From NCBI RefSeq assembly GCF_029953595.1, contig NZ_CP124535.1:3207001-3271000 (forward strand): DNA of 64,000 nt, given 5' to 3'. Below the pieces are notes generated by a model. It did not search any database. It was not told the DNA's origin and saw only the letters and a program-made list of their open reading frames with translations. The translations under genes and the position numbers were made by a program. Source of the stretch: Fuscovulum ytuae (GTDB taxonomy: Bacteria > Pseudomonadota > Alphaproteobacteria > Rhodobacterales > Rhodobacteraceae). The number at the start of each line of letters is the position of its first letter. Within the stretch, counting starts at the first letter, position 1. Positions 8,572-18,297 of the stretch are shown here, in pieces.

Positions 8572-9450
8572 TCAGCGTGTTGGGACGGGGGTTTCACCGC
8601 GATAGTCGTAAAAACCGCGCTGGGTTTTTCGGCCGAGCCAGCCTGCCTCGACATATTTTGTCAGAAGCGGGCAGGGCCGATATTTCGTATCCGCCAGACC
8701 GTCATGCAGCACGTTCATGATGGCAAGGCAGGTGTCCAGGCCGATGAAATCGGCCAGCTCTAGCGGCCCCATCGGGTGGTTCGCGCCGAGTTTGAGCGAT
8801 TCGTCGATGGATTTCACGTTCCCGACGCCTTCGTAAAGCGTGTAGACGGCCTCGTTGATCATCGGCATCAGGATGCGGTTGACGATAAAGGCCGGGAAAT
8901 CTTCGGCACTGGCGGCGGTTTTGCCGAGTTTCTTCACCACCTCATGCAGACTATCCCATGTGTCCTGATCGGTGGCGATACCGCGGATCAGTTCGACCAG
9001 CTGCATCACGGGGACGGGGTTCATGAAGTGGAAGCCCATGAATTTTTCGGGCCGATCCGTGCGCGAGGCAAGCCGCGTGATGGAGATTGACGAGGTGTTG
9101 GAGGTCAGGATGGTCGAGGGTTTGAGATGGGGCAGCAAATCCTCGAAAATCGCCTGTTTGACGGTTTCGCGTTCGGTCGCGGCTTCGATGATGAGGTCGG
9201 TGGGGCCGACATCGGCAAGGCGCAGCGTGGTGCGGATGCGGCCTTGCGCGGCGGCCTTTTCTTCGGCGGTGATCTTGCCACGCGCGACTTGGCGGTCGAG
9301 GTTTTTCTCGATCGTGGCAAGCGCCTTGTCGATGCTGGCTTGGCTGATATCGGTCAGGAGCACGTCATAGCCCGCAAGGGCGAAGACATGGGCGATGCCA
9401 TTGCCCATCTGGCCTGCGCCGACGACGCCTACGCTGCGGATTTCTGCCAT
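8572..9450 (-). CDS. 3-hydroxybutyryl-CoA / 3-hydroxyacyl-CoA dehydrogenase
   Basis: This 292-residue NAD-dependent dehydrogenase has the Rossmann motif GAGQMG at 11-16, the ELxxE-like region IIEAATE, catalytic H141 in GFHFMNPVPVMQLVE, and the C-terminal domain with VNRILMPMINEA. It oxidises (S)-3-hydroxyacyl-CoA in butyrate, polyhydroxyalkanoate-related or beta-oxidation metabolism. ATG 9450 has an AAGGAG site at the right distance; the GTG nine nt upstream would touch that site. ETF genes about 1 kb further on would accept electrons from the matching acyl-CoA dehydrogenase step. Confidence 0.93.
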   Translation of the reverse strand: MAEIRSVGVVGAGQMGNGIAHVFALAGYDVLLTDISQASIDKALATIEKNLDRQVARGKITAEEKAAAQGRIRTTLRLADVGPTDLIIEAATERETVKQAIFEDLLPHLKPSTILTSNTSSISITRLASRTDRPEKFMGFHFMNPVPVMQLVELIRGIATDQDTWDSLHEVVKKLGKTAASAEDFPAFIVNRILMPMINEAVYTLYEGVGNVKSIDESLKLGANHPMGPLELADFIGLDTCLAIMNVLHDGLADTKYRPCPLLTKYVEAGWLGRKTQRGFYDYRGETPVPTR

Positions 9451-9614
9451 GCCACCCACTCCTTCATTCGCGCCCGAACCTTATGCATCGGCGCGGGGGG
9501 CGCGCAAGCGGTGGTGGGCCGAATGCGGAAATCTTTAGCTGAATTGCGAGTTTAACCCCCCGTTCATGCCTTTGCGGCAAGGCTGTTGGTGGGTGAATTC
9601 ATGTGGGGTGGGCT

Positions 9615-10436
9615 ATGGCCTATGATTATGCGGGCGAGGGGTCGCTCGACTACATGCCCTGTCGTTATGGGCGGTCTCGGTTGTTGTTCCGGGGGCCGCG
9701 GCGCGATCTTTCGGGGCGGTTCGTTGCGGTTCTGGGCGGGATTGAGGCTTATGGGCGATATATCCCAAAGCCCTATCCGGCTTTGGTTGAGGCGGGGTTG
9801 GGGGCAAAGGTGTTGAACCTTGGCTGTCCCAATGCCGGGCCGGATGCGTGGCTGGGCGATCCTTCGATGATGGATGTTGTGGCGCGGGCCGAGGTGGTGG
9901 TGGTGCAGGTGCCGGGGGCGGCGGATCTGTCGAACCGGTTCTACACGGTGCATCCGCGCCGGAACGACCGGTTTTTGCGCGCGTCACCCCTGTTGCAAAC
10001 GATCTATCGGGGGGTGGATTTCACCGATTTCAACTTTACCCGCCACATGCTGCGGTCCCTTTTTGATGCCGATCCGGCGCGGTTCGCGCTGGTGGCGCAA
10101 GAGTTGCGGGCGTCTTGGTTGGCACGCATGGCGGCGTTGTTGGCGGCGATCCCGGGGCGAAAGGTCCTGCTGTGGATGGGGGAGAGGCCGCCGGGGCCAC
10201 GGCGGGATGCGCCTTTCGGCGAGCCGGTGCTTGTGGATGCGCCGATGATGGCAGAGGTGGCGGCACGGGCTGATGTGGTGGTGACGGCGGTGCCAAGCGA
10301 TGCCGCGCGGGCGCAGGGGACGGAGGGAATGGTCTTTCCGGCCTTGGCGGAGCCGGCGGCGCGGGGGTTGCCGGGATTGGCCGCGCATGAGGAGGTGGCG
10401 GCGGCGCTGATCCCGGTGCTGCGGGGGGTGATGTGA
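9615..10436 (+). CDS. uncharacterised protein, DUF6473-like
   Basis: This 273-residue soluble protein begins [19 protein letters not shown], a start I associate with a Rhodobacterales family annotated DUF6473. It contains a conserved-looking core [19 protein letters not shown] and [10 protein letters not shown] near residues 75-85, with alternating hydrophobic strands such as VVVVQVPG. This is loosely like an SGNH-hydrolase or sulfotransferase-type alpha/beta fold, but I cannot assign catalytic residues. No function is known to me. It is transcribed alone, divergent from the dehydrogenase gene and convergent with etfA. Confidence 0.7.
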   Translation: MAYDYAGEGSLDYMPCRYGRSRLLFRGPRRDLSGRFVAVLGGIEAYGRYIPKPYPALVEAGLGAKVLNLGCPNAGPDAWLGDPSMMDVVARAEVVVVQVPGAADLSNRFYTVHPRRNDRFLRASPLLQTIYRGVDFTDFNFTRHMLRSLFDADPARFALVAQELRASWLARMAALLAAIPGRKVLLWMGERPPGPRRDAPFGEPVLVDAPMMAEVAARADVVVTAVPSDAARAQGTEGMVFPALAEPAARGLPGLAAHEEVAAALIPVLRGVM

Positions 10437-10439
10437 AAA

Positions 10440-10461
10440 GGGCGCGGGTTTCCCCGCGCCC
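10440..10461. terminator. bidirectional hairpin between DUF6473-like gene and etfA
   Basis: A 9-bp perfect GC stem GGGCGCGGG / CCCGCGCCC has a 4-nt loop. It lies just after the stop of the plus-strand gene and 24 nt beyond the etfA stop. Confidence 0.6.
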
Positions 10462-10485
10462 CCTCGTTCCGTGATCCTGAAGGGA

Positions 10486-11409
10486 TCAGAGTTTTTCGAT
10501 CATTTCCGGCACAGCGGTGAAGAGGTCGGCCACGAGGCCGTAATCGGCCACTTGGAAGATCGGGGCCTCTTCGTCCTTGTTGATCGCGACGATGACCTTG
10601 CTGTCTTTCATGCCTGCAAGGTGCTGGATCGCGCCAGAGATGCCCACAGCGACATAGAGCGTGGGGGCGACGACCTTGCCGGTCTGGCCCACCTGCCAGT
10701 CGTTCGGGGCATAGCCCGAGTCGACGGCGGCGCGGGAGGCACCAACGGCGGCGCCGAGCTTGTCGGCCAGTTTCTCAATCAATGCGAAGTCGGCTTGGGA
10801 GCCAACGCCACGACCACCAGAGACGACGATGCCAGCCGAGGTGAGTTCCGGGCGGTCAGACGCGGCGACCTTGTCTTCGACCCAAGACGACAGCGAACCG
10901 TCGGCGGCGACAGCGACCTTTTCAACGGCGGCGCTGCCCGTGCTGGCGGCGGCGTTGAAGGAGGCGGTGCGAACGGTGAGGACCTTTTTGCCGTCCGAGG
11001 ATTTCACCGTCTGGATCGCGTTGCCCGCATAGATCGGGCGTTCGAAAGTGTCGGCGTCCACGACAGCGGTCACGTCCGAGATCACCATCACGTCCAGCAG
11101 AGCGGCAGCGCGCGGCAGGACGTTCTTGGAGAAGGCGGTCGCGGCGGCGGCGATGTGGCTGTAATTGCCAGCCAGCGAGACGATCAGGGCGGCGGTCGCC
11201 TCGGCCATCCCATGGTCATAGGCGGCGTCATCGGCGTGAAGGACCTTGGAGGCACCGTCGAGCTTTGCCGCCTCGGCCGCCGCAGTTGCGGAGGTGCCTG
11301 CGACGAGGATGTGAACCTCGCCCAGAGCGTTCACGGCGGAGAGGGCCTTGGCGACGGCGTCGGTGGCCAGTTGGCCATCATTCACATCGGCGAGAAGAAG
11401 AACGGCCAT
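10486..11409 (-). CDS. etfA: electron transfer flavoprotein alpha subunit
   Basis: This 307-residue protein has an N-terminal alpha/beta domain and the C-terminal FAD-binding domain GGRGVGS...[15 protein letters not shown]...[22 protein letters not shown]. With EtfB it forms the heterodimer that passes electrons from acyl-CoA and other dehydrogenases to ETF-ubiquinone oxidoreductase. The ATG at 11409 lies 1 nt after the etfB stop codon, so the two subunits are translationally linked. Confidence 0.97.
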   Translation of the reverse strand: MAVLLLADVNDGQLATDAVAKALSAVNALGEVHILVAGTSATAAAEAAKLDGASKVLHADDAAYDHGMAEATAALIVSLAGNYSHIAAAATAFSKNVLPRAAALLDVMVISDVTAVVDADTFERPIYAGNAIQTVKSSDGKKVLTVRTASFNAAASTGSAAVEKVAVAADGSLSSWVEDKVAASDRPELTSAGIVVSGGRGVGSQADFALIEKLADKLGAAVGASRAAVDSGYAPNDWQVGQTGKVVAPTLYVAVGISGAIQHLAGMKDSKVIVAINKDEEAPIFQVADYGLVADLFTAVPEMIEKL

Positions 11410-11410
11410 C

Positions 11411-12172
11411 TTAGATCACCCCTGCTTCGTCTTTGAGTTTCGCGATGAGTTCCTCGATCGAACCCACTTTCACGCCTGCCTTGCGGCCTGCCGGTTCCAC
11501 GCTTTTCACCACGGAGAGGCGGGGGGCGACGTCCACGCCATAATCGGCGGGGGTCTTGGTGGCCAAGGGTTTGGTCTTGGCCTTCATGATGTTCGGGAGC
11601 GATGCATAGCGCGGTTCGTTCAGGCGCAGATCGACCGAGATGATGGTCGGCAGCTTGACGGCAATGGTTTGGAGGCCGCCATCGACTTCGCGCGTCACCT
11701 TGGCGGTATCGCCTTCGATGGCGACTTCCGACGCGAAGGTGGCCTGCGACCAGCCCAAGAGGGCCGAAAGCATCTGGCCTGTGGCGTTCATGTCATTGTC
11801 GATCGCCTGCTTGCCGCAGAGGACGAGGCCGGGGCCTTCTTCCTTGACCACACCAGCCAGCAGCTTTGCCACGGCCAGCGGTTCGATATCGGTATGCACA
11901 TCGGCGGCGGCTTCGATCAGGATGGCGCGGTCGGCACCCATGGCGAGCGCGGTGCGCAGGGTTTCCTGCGACTGCTTCACGCCGATGGAAACGACGACGA
12001 CTTCGGTCGCGATGCCCTTTTCCTTGAGCCGGATCGCCTCTTCGACGGCAATCTCGTCAAAGGGGTTCATCGACATCTTGACGTTGGCGAGATCGACGCC
12101 GGAACCATCCGCCTTTACGCGGACCTTCACGTTGTAGTCGATCACACGTTTGACAGGCACCAAGACCTTCAT
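11411..12172 (-). CDS. etfB: electron transfer flavoprotein beta subunit
   Basis: This 253-residue protein starts [20 protein letters not shown], the standard EtfB N-terminus, and carries the AMP-site region [12 protein letters not shown] and [18 protein letters not shown]. It is the partner of EtfA in electron transfer from flavin dehydrogenases. ATG 12172 is preceded by AAGGAGA; the longer frame to 12211 is not supported. About 135 nt separate it from the upstream adenosyltransferase gene, so it may have its own promoter. Confidence 0.97.
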   Translation of the reverse strand: MKVLVPVKRVIDYNVKVRVKADGSGVDLANVKMSMNPFDEIAVEEAIRLKEKGIATEVVVVSIGVKQSQETLRTALAMGADRAILIEAAADVHTDIEPLAVAKLLAGVVKEEGPGLVLCGKQAIDNDMNATGQMLSALLGWSQATFASEVAIEGDTAKVTREVDGGLQTIAVKLPTIISVDLRLNEPRYASLPNIMKAKTKPLATKTPADYGVDVAPRLSVVKSVEPAGRKAGVKVGSIEELIAKLKDEAGVI

Positions 12173-12308
12173 CGCGCATCTCCTTATTGCGGTCCGACGG
12201 GCGGACCTCACCCAAGCTCTCGGTCAGGTAGTTAGACCGTATGACCCGACAGCAACAGACCAAATACGACAGGTCCGCGCGTCGAGACGTCGCGTTTTTC
12301 TGGCGGGA

Positions 12309-12887
12309 TCAGCCTTCGCGGGTCAGGCCGGGCACCCAGAGGACGTCGGCGCGGCCATCGTCATTGGCGATGCGGCCTGCGACGAAGAACCAGTCGGACA
12401 GGCGGTTGAGGTATTTCACCGCCTCAGGGTTGACCGATTCCATGGTGGCGAGTTCGACCGTCAGGCGTTCGGCGCGGCGGCAGACGGTGCGGCAGAGGTG
12501 AAGCTGCGCGGCAAGGGGCGAGCCGCCGGGCAGGATGAAGCTGCGCAGGGGTTGCAGGCGGGCATTCATCGCGTCGATTTCGCGTTCGAGCCGCTGGACC
12601 TGTGCCTCTTGCATCCTGAGGGGGGTGTAGGGGAGCGTAGCGTCCAAATGCATGTCGGGCGTGCAGAGATCGGCCCCGAGGTCGAAAAGATCGTTCGAGA
12701 TGCGGGCGAGGGACTTGTCCATTTCCGGGTCGGCATGGAGGCGGGCAAGGCCGACGGTGGCGTTGGTTTCATCCACGGTGCCATAGGCCGAGACGCGGGT
12801 GGCGTGTTTGGCCACGCGCGCGCCGTTGCCAAGTGCGGTTTCCCCGGCATCGCCGGTCTTGGTGTAGATTTTCGACAGGACGACCAT
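12309..12887 (-). CDS. cob(I)alamin adenosyltransferase, PduO type
   Basis: This 192-residue protein has the N-terminal PduO signature YTKTGDAGETALGNG and the later RRAERLTVEL helix. It transfers the adenosyl group of ATP to cob(I)alamin, making coenzyme B12 for enzymes such as methylmalonyl-CoA mutase or ethylmalonyl-CoA mutase. It starts 3 nt after the stop of the twin-membrane protein gene and is read with it. Its position upstream of etfBA fits acyl-CoA metabolism. Confidence 0.92.
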   Translation of the reverse strand: MVVLSKIYTKTGDAGETALGNGARVAKHATRVSAYGTVDETNATVGLARLHADPEMDKSLARISNDLFDLGADLCTPDMHLDATLPYTPLRMQEAQVQRLEREIDAMNARLQPLRSFILPGGSPLAAQLHLCRTVCRRAERLTVELATMESVNPEAVKYLNRLSDWFFVAGRIANDDGRADVLWVPGLTREG

Positions 12888-12890
12888 GAG

Positions 12891-13094
12891 TTACCCTTTG
12901 GAATGCAGATAGGCGAAGGCGACGATCAGGGCCACGGCCACGGCTTGGGCGATGATGCGATAGCGCATGATGCGGTTGGCGTGTTTGCGGTTGAAGTCGC
13001 CACCTTTGGCGAAGCCGCCGATGCCCACCATCAGGATGGCGAGAACGGCAAAGGCCGCGAGTGCGGCGATGATGAAAAGCGGATCGGAGAGCAT
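12891..13094 (-). CDS. twin transmembrane protein, HIG1 domain
   Basis: This 67-residue protein has two membrane helices (about 5-27 and 44-64) joined by a basic loop GGDFNRKHANRIMRYRI, which fits the HIG1 (hypoxia-induced) domain. Mitochondrial HIG1 proteins such as Rcf1 associate with respiratory complexes; the bacterial role is not established. It is the first gene of a short operon with the adenosyltransferase. Confidence 0.8.
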   Translation of the reverse strand: MLSDPLFIIAALAAFAVLAILMVGIGGFAKGGDFNRKHANRIMRYRIIAQAVAVALIVAFAYLHSKG

Positions 13095-13146
13095 GGCGTT
13101 TCCCTGTGGTTGGGGCGTGATCTAGCGGGGATCGGCGAAAAGGCGA

Positions 13147-13177
13147 ATGCCCAAGATGCCGCGCCCCATCTTGGCAT
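13147..13177 (-). terminator. hairpin downstream of the SDR gene
   Basis: The arms ATGCC(C)AAGATG and CATCTTGGCAT pair over 11 bp with one bulged C, directly after the SDR stop codon in its direction of reading. Confidence 0.5.
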
Positions 13178-13182
13178 GCGTG

Positions 13183-14007
13183 TCAGCCCTTGGCGATGGC
13201 GCGGTCCAGAAGACGGGTGGGCAGGAGGCGGCGCAGGAGGCCCGCGATATAGGTGGGCGTGGTGACGTAATAGCGCGCACGGGGGCGAGGGCTTTCCACC
13301 GCGTGGATCAATTTGGCCGTGACGGCGGAGCAGGGGAGTTCGAAGCGGTCTTTCTTGGCCGAAGGTTTGTAGAGCCTATCGCGCAGGGCGGCGTATTCGT
13401 CGCGGCGGGCGGAGTTTTCCCAATCAATCCACTTTTCGAAATGGGGGATGGCGTTCTGGCGGATGCGGGTGCCGATGGGGCCGGGTTCGATCAGGATCAC
13501 CTCGACCCCCGTGCCGGTCATTTCAAGGCGCAGGACATCGGACAGGCCTTCAAGGGCAAATTTGGTTGAAACATAGGCCCCGCGCCATTTCGCGCCGACA
13601 AGGCCAAGCACAGAAGAGCATTGCACGATGCGGCCATGGCCTTGCGCCCGGAAGGTGGGGATCAGGCGGCGCGACAGGTCGTGATAGCCGAAGAGGTTGG
13701 TTTCAAAGATTTCGCGCAAGGCGCCACGCGGCAGGTCTTCGACGGCGCCGGGGCAGGCGAAGGCGCCGTTGTTGAAGAGTGCGTCTAGGCGGCCATCGGT
13801 GCGGGAGAGGGTTTCTTCGACCGCCCGCGCGATGCTGTCTTCGGAGGCGTAGTCGAGGGGAAAGCTTTCCAGCCCCTCTGCGATCAGGCGGTCACAATCG
13901 CCTTGCTGGCGGCAGGTGGCAAAGACACGCCAGCCGCGCGCCTTGAGCGCGTGGGCGGCATGGTGGCCGATGCCGGAAGAGCAGCCGGTAATGAGGATCG
14001 TACGCAT
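13183..14007 (-). CDS. short-chain dehydrogenase/reductase (classical SDR)
   Basis: This 274-residue NAD(P)-dependent oxidoreductase has the coenzyme motif TGCSSGIG at the N-terminus, NNGAF (NNAG variant), the catalytic serine in CSSVLGLV and YVSTK for the YxxxK pair. The substrate is unknown; the sequence looks most like SDRs annotated as general oxidoreductases. ATG 14007 places the glycine motif at the usual distance from the N-terminus; an in-frame ATG at 14040 has no ribosome binding site. Confidence 0.9.
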   Translation of the reverse strand: MRTILITGCSSGIGHHAAHALKARGWRVFATCRQQGDCDRLIAEGLESFPLDYASEDSIARAVEETLSRTDGRLDALFNNGAFACPGAVEDLPRGALREIFETNLFGYHDLSRRLIPTFRAQGHGRIVQCSSVLGLVGAKWRGAYVSTKFALEGLSDVLRLEMTGTGVEVILIEPGPIGTRIRQNAIPHFEKWIDWENSARRDEYAALRDRLYKPSAKKDRFELPCSAVTAKLIHAVESPRPRARYYVTTPTYIAGLLRRLLPTRLLDRAIAKG

Positions 14008-14078
14008 GTGCCTGCCCTTGCCGTTTTTATGCTTTGGCATGGTTTAGGCAGCGTGGCGCAGCTTTGCAATCTGCGGGA

Positions 14079-14609
14079 TCAGTCAGAGGCCGGGAAGAGC
14101 GAATAGGTGGAGAGCGAGGGCGGTTCGGTTGAGATCAGGCGGCGATGAACGAAGCCTTCGACTCCGTCGCCTTCGATGCGGATATGGACCCAGTCGCCGA
14201 CCTGTTCGACCATCTGAACGATCTCGCCCCGTGTGACACGATCCACGATGGCGCCATTGCGGCTGGCGGCGTCGCGAACATTGGCCGCTTCGGCGGTGAT
14301 GGTGCGCAGGATGACGGTGGGGTTGTTGAAATCGTTGAAGGCGGGTTCGGCGGGTTGTTCCAAGACGGCAGGCGTCGGCGCGGCCTTTGTGACGGGCAGG
14401 ATGCGGATCGTGTCGGCAGGGGCTGCCGCGCGGATCACGGGCGCGTCTTCGGCAACGTCTGGTTCCGTTTCGGCCAGTGTGACGGATGGGCTGGTAAGCT
14501 CGATGGCATAGGCACCGCGTAGGCCCATGCGTTCCTGACCGCGGTCTTCGCCGCCGATCAGCAGAGCAAGGTAAAGGCCAGCGCCGCAGAAAATGAGATA
14601 ACGAAACAT
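14079..14609 (-). CDS. membrane-anchored or secreted SH3-domain protein
   Basis: This 176-residue protein has an N-terminal hydrophobic segment (MFRYLIFCGAGLYLALLIGG), an Ala/Pro/Thr-rich linker and a C-terminal bacterial SH3 domain (about 100-165: NVRDAASRNGAIVDRVTRGE, DWVHIRIEGDGVEGFVHRRL). Such domains bind cell-wall peptides, and the protein is inferred to lie in the periplasm. It is divergent from parC across 171 nt. ATG 14609 starts the signal-like helix; the extension to 14666 is unlikely. Confidence 0.75.
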   Translation of the reverse strand: MFRYLIFCGAGLYLALLIGGEDRGQERMGLRGAYAIELTSPSVTLAETEPDVAEDAPVIRAAAPADTIRILPVTKAAPTPAVLEQPAEPAFNDFNNPTVILRTITAEAANVRDAASRNGAIVDRVTRGEIVQMVEQVGDWVHIRIEGDGVEGFVHRRLISTEPPSLSTYSLFPASD

Positions 14610-14780
14610 GAGGATACCCGACTCACCACACCCAAAAGTATGTCCTTTCCCTAGCATGATTCGCACATTGTTTGAGCGGAAAATGGCCTGTTTGGACTTC
14701 TGTCTTTTGCGGGGTGGTCTGCCGGAGGAGGGATGCGGTTTCGGCTGGACCGGGGGCGCGTGGCGAATTACACAACATGC

Positions 14781-17084
14781 ATGTCAGATACGCCCGAGAG
14801 CCCCAAGATAGAGCCTGTCCTTGTCGCAGAGCCGCTAAGCCGTGCGATCGGTGAGCGATATTTGACCTATGCGCTGTCGACCATCATGCACCGCGCGTTG
14901 CCGGATGCGCGGGATGGGTTGAAGCCGGTGCATCGCCGGATTCTCTATGCGATGCGGGAATTGCGGCTGAGTTCGACAGGGGGATTCCGCAAGTCGGCCA
15001 AGATCAGCGGCGATGTGATGGGGAACTATCACCCGCATGGGGATGCCGCGATCTATGACGCGATGGCGCGTTTGGCGCAGGATTTCAACGTTCGTTACCC
15101 ACTGGTCGATGGGCAGGGGAACTTTGGCAATATTGACGGGGATAACCCGGCGGCCAGCCGCTATACCGAGGCGCGGCTGACGGCGATTGCCGAAACGCTG
15201 ATGGAAGGGCTGGCGGAAAACGCGGTCGATTTCCGCCCGAACTATGACGGCACGCTGGAAGAACCCGTCGTGATGCCAGCGGCCTTTCCCAACCTGTTGG
15301 CGAATGGCGCGAGCGGGATCGCCGTGGGGATGGCCACGAATATCCCGCCGCATAATCTGGATGAGTTGATCGGGGCCTGCCATGCGATGCTGGGCAATCC
15401 GGGCATCACGGACGAGGAATTGGTGGGTTTCGTGCCGGGGCCGGATTTCCCGACGGGCGGGGTTCTGGTGGAGCCGAAGGCCAATATCCTTGAGGCCTAC
15501 CGTACCGGGCGCGGCAGTTTTCGGCTGCGCGCGAAATGGGAGGTGGAGGATCTGGGGCGCGGCACGTGGCAGATCGTGGTCACGGAGATTCCCTATCAGG
15601 TGCAGAAGGGCAAGCTGATCGAAAAGCTGGCCGAGCTGATCACGACGAAGAAGATCCCGCTCTTGGCAGATGTGCGGGACGAAAGCGCCGATGACGTGCG
15701 CATCGTTCTGGAGCCGCGGGCGCGGACGGTGGAACCCGATGTCCTGATGGGCACGCTGTTCAAGAACAGCGATCTGGAGATCCGCTTCAGCCTGAACATG
15801 AATGTGCTGATCGACGGCAAGGTGCCGAAGGTGTGCAGCCTGAAAGAGGTGCTGCGGGCCTTCCTTGACCATCGGCGCGATGTGTTGCGGCGGCGGTCGG
15901 AACACCGGATGGAAAAGATCGACCATCGGTTGGAGGTTCTGGAAGGCTTTATCATCGCCTTCCTGAATCTGGATCGGGTGATTGACATCATCCGCTATGA
16001 CGACGATCCCAAGCGCGCCTTGATGGCCGAGGATTGGGGCAAGGATCACAAGCGGGCGACGTCGGAGAAGGATTATGTCTCGCCCCCTCTTGGTGAAGGG
16101 GAACTGACCGAGGTTCAGGCGGAAGCCATCTTGAACATGCGGCTGCGGTCTTTGCGGCGTCTGGAAGAGATGGAGCTGATCCGCGAGCGCGATGCGCTGA
16201 TGAAAGAGCGGGCCGATCTGGCCGATCTTTTGGAAAGCGAAAAGCGGCAGTGGAAGAAGATCGGGGCGGAGCTTGAAGAAATCCGCAAGCAGTTTGGCAA
16301 GGATACGGTGATCGGTCGGCGGCGCACCACATTTGCCGAGATGGGCGATGTGGAAGAGGTGCCGTTTGAGGCGATGATCGAGCGGGAACCCATCACGGTG
16401 ATCTGTTCCAAGATGGGATGGATCCGCGCGATGAAGGGGCATGTCGCGCTGGACACCGAGGTGAAGTTCAAGGACGGCGATGAGGGGCGGTTCATCTTCC
16501 ACGCCGAGACCACGGACAAGATTTTGCTGATCGGGTCGAACGGGCGGTTCTATACGCTTTTGGGCGCGAACCTGCCGGGTGGGCGGGGCATGGGGGAACC
16601 CGTGCGTCTGATGGTCGATCTGCCGAATGAGGCGGAGATCACCGATCTGATGATTTTCCGCCCCGGCGAGAAGTTGTTGGTGGCGTCCACGGCGGGGGAT
16701 GGGTTCGTGGTGCCGTCGGATGAGGTGCTGGCCCAGACACGGGCGGGCAAGCAGGTGCTGACGGTGAAGGATGGGGTGAAGACCGCGCTGTGCCGTCGGG
16801 TTTCGGGCGATAGCGTGGCGGTGGTGGGGGATAACCGCAAGCTGCTGGTCTTCCCGCTGGCGGAATTGCCCGAGATGGCCAAGGGCAAGGGCGTGCGGTT
16901 GCAGAAATACAAGGATGGCGGGCTGTCGGATGCCGTCACCTTCACGCTGACCGATGGGCTTTCGTGGAAAGACCCGGCGGGGCGGACGCGGACCGAGGCC
17001 GATCTGACCGAATGGCAGGGGCCGCGAGCGGGCGCGGGCAAGATGGCGCCGCGCGGGTTCCCGAGGGACAATCGATTTACGTAA
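14781..17084 (+). CDS. parC: DNA topoisomerase IV subunit A
   Basis: This 767-residue type II topoisomerase subunit decatenates daughter chromosomes together with ParE. Visible are [13 protein letters not shown] at 47-58, [12 protein letters not shown] at 84-95 (quinolone region), the catalytic Tyr128 in [10 protein letters not shown] and a beta-pinwheel C-terminal domain (about 490-767) with [19 protein letters not shown]. No GyrA-box (QRRGGKG) is present, which supports ParC rather than GyrA. The position matching Ser80 of E. coli ParC is Ala89 here. The start at ATG 14781 lacks an obvious ribosome binding site, so it is a best guess. Confidence 0.93.
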   Translation: MSDTPESPKIEPVLVAEPLSRAIGERYLTYALSTIMHRALPDARDGLKPVHRRILYAMRELRLSSTGGFRKSAKISGDVMGNYHPHGDAAIYDAMARLAQDFNVRYPLVDGQGNFGNIDGDNPAASRYTEARLTAIAETLMEGLAENAVDFRPNYDGTLEEPVVMPAAFPNLLANGASGIAVGMATNIPPHNLDELIGACHAMLGNPGITDEELVGFVPGPDFPTGGVLVEPKANILEAYRTGRGSFRLRAKWEVEDLGRGTWQIVVTEIPYQVQKGKLIEKLAELITTKKIPLLADVRDESADDVRIVLEPRARTVEPDVLMGTLFKNSDLEIRFSLNMNVLIDGKVPKVCSLKEVLRAFLDHRRDVLRRRSEHRMEKIDHRLEVLEGFIIAFLNLDRVIDIIRYDDDPKRALMAEDWGKDHKRATSEKDYVSPPLGEGELTEVQAEAILNMRLRSLRRLEEMELIRERDALMKERADLADLLESEKRQWKKIGAELEEIRKQFGKDTVIGRRRTTFAEMGDVEEVPFEAMIEREPITVICSKMGWIRAMKGHVALDTEVKFKDGDEGRFIFHAETTDKILLIGSNGRFYTLLGANLPGGRGMGEPVRLMVDLPNEAEITDLMIFRPGEKLLVASTAGDGFVVPSDEVLAQTRAGKQVLTVKDGVKTALCRRVSGDSVAVVGDNRKLLVFPLAELPEMAKGKGVRLQKYKDGGLSDAVTFTLTDGLSWKDPAGRTRTEADLTEWQGPRAGAGKMAPRGFPRDNRFT

Positions 17085-17106
17085 GATGATTTGAGGACGG
17101 CATTTG

Positions 17107-18297
17107 ATGGATCAAACCGGGGAGTTGCGCGTTTCCTACCGGGGTGATCCGGCGAAGCTGTTTCCGCTGGCGCTGGGGACCGGGGTTCTGGGCGTGATCA
17201 CGCTGGGCATCTATCGGTTCTGGGCCAAGGCGCGCATCCGGCGGCATGTCTGGGGGCAAGTGCGGGTGGGCGATGACGCCATGGAATTCACCGGCACGGG
17301 GCTGGAGATGTTCCTTGGCTTTCTAATGGCGGTGGTGGCGCTGGCTGTCTATCTGGCGCTGGTGCAACTGATCCTCTTCGCGGTGGGGATACGGTTCGTT
17401 CTGGACCCACAAAACCAGATGGAAGAGGTGGCGCAGGGGATTTCCATCGCGCTGTCCTTTCTGGCGGTGCTGCCCCTGATGCTGTTCGCGGCCTATCGGG
17501 CGCGGCGCTACAAGCTGGCGCGGACGCGGCTGCGGGGGATACGCTTTGCGATGGAAAATGCGGCTGGCGGCTACATGCTGCGCGGGTTGTTTTACCTGCT
17601 GCTGACAGTGGGATCGGCGGGGGTGCTGTGGCCGCTGATGACCTATCGGCTGGAGGCCTTTATGACCGAGCGGACATGGTATGGTAGCGCGCGGTTTCGG
17701 CAGGGAGGGCGGTGGACGGGGCTATATGGAGCCTATTTTCATGTGCTTGTCGGGATTGGGATGCTGGTTCTGGCGGTGGCTGCCGGTGTGGCGGGGATGG
17801 AGTGGCAGGCGGGGCTATTGGGGGCCTTGGGTGTGATCTGGGGGATGATCGGGTTGGTGATCTATCGGGTCCGGGCCTTTGCCTATCTGATGTCCCATAA
17901 GGAGATGGACGGTGGCCTTGGCTTTCGCGCGGTGCCACGGGCGGGGCGGGTGGTCTGGCTTTACCTCAAGGGCGTCGTCATCGTGGGCCTTTTGGGGGGG
18001 ATCGGGTCGGCGGCGATCTTTGCGCCCTTGGGGAGTTTGATGGCAGGGGTGGAGGAGCCTTCGGCCCTGCTGGCCTTTGAATTCGCGGTGCTGGGTTTCT
18101 TGGCCTATCTTTTGGTGCTGACGGTGTTCGGGGCGCTGACGCTTGTTTTCATCAACCAGCCGATCCTTGGGCATTTCGTCGACAGCGTGACGGTGACGGG
18201 TGCGGATGCGCTGGATGCGGTGCGGCAGCGGGCATCGGACCGTGGCGCGGATGCCGAAGGTTTGGCCGATGCTCTGGATATGGGCGGGGCCTTTTGA
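17107..18297 (+). CDS. DUF898 (YjgN-like) integral membrane protein
   Basis: This 396-residue membrane protein begins with a soluble segment VSYRGDPAKLFPLALGTGVLGVITLGIYRFWAKARIRRHVW, typical of DUF898/YjgN proteins, followed by several membrane helices. The pattern FWAKARIRR followed later by ERTWYGSARFRQGG (FxG-type repeats) is characteristic. The biochemical function is unknown. Its stop overlaps the start of an M48 metalloprotease (TGATG), suggesting the two act together. Confidence 0.82.
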   Translation: MDQTGELRVSYRGDPAKLFPLALGTGVLGVITLGIYRFWAKARIRRHVWGQVRVGDDAMEFTGTGLEMFLGFLMAVVALAVYLALVQLILFAVGIRFVLDPQNQMEEVAQGISIALSFLAVLPLMLFAAYRARRYKLARTRLRGIRFAMENAAGGYMLRGLFYLLLTVGSAGVLWPLMTYRLEAFMTERTWYGSARFRQGGRWTGLYGAYFHVLVGIGMLVLAVAAGVAGMEWQAGLLGALGVIWGMIGLVIYRVRAFAYLMSHKEMDGGLGFRAVPRAGRVVWLYLKGVVIVGLLGGIGSAAIFAPLGSLMAGVEEPSALLAFEFAVLGFLAYLLVLTVFGALTLVFINQPILGHFVDSVTVTGADALDAVRQRASDRGADAEGLADALDMGGAF

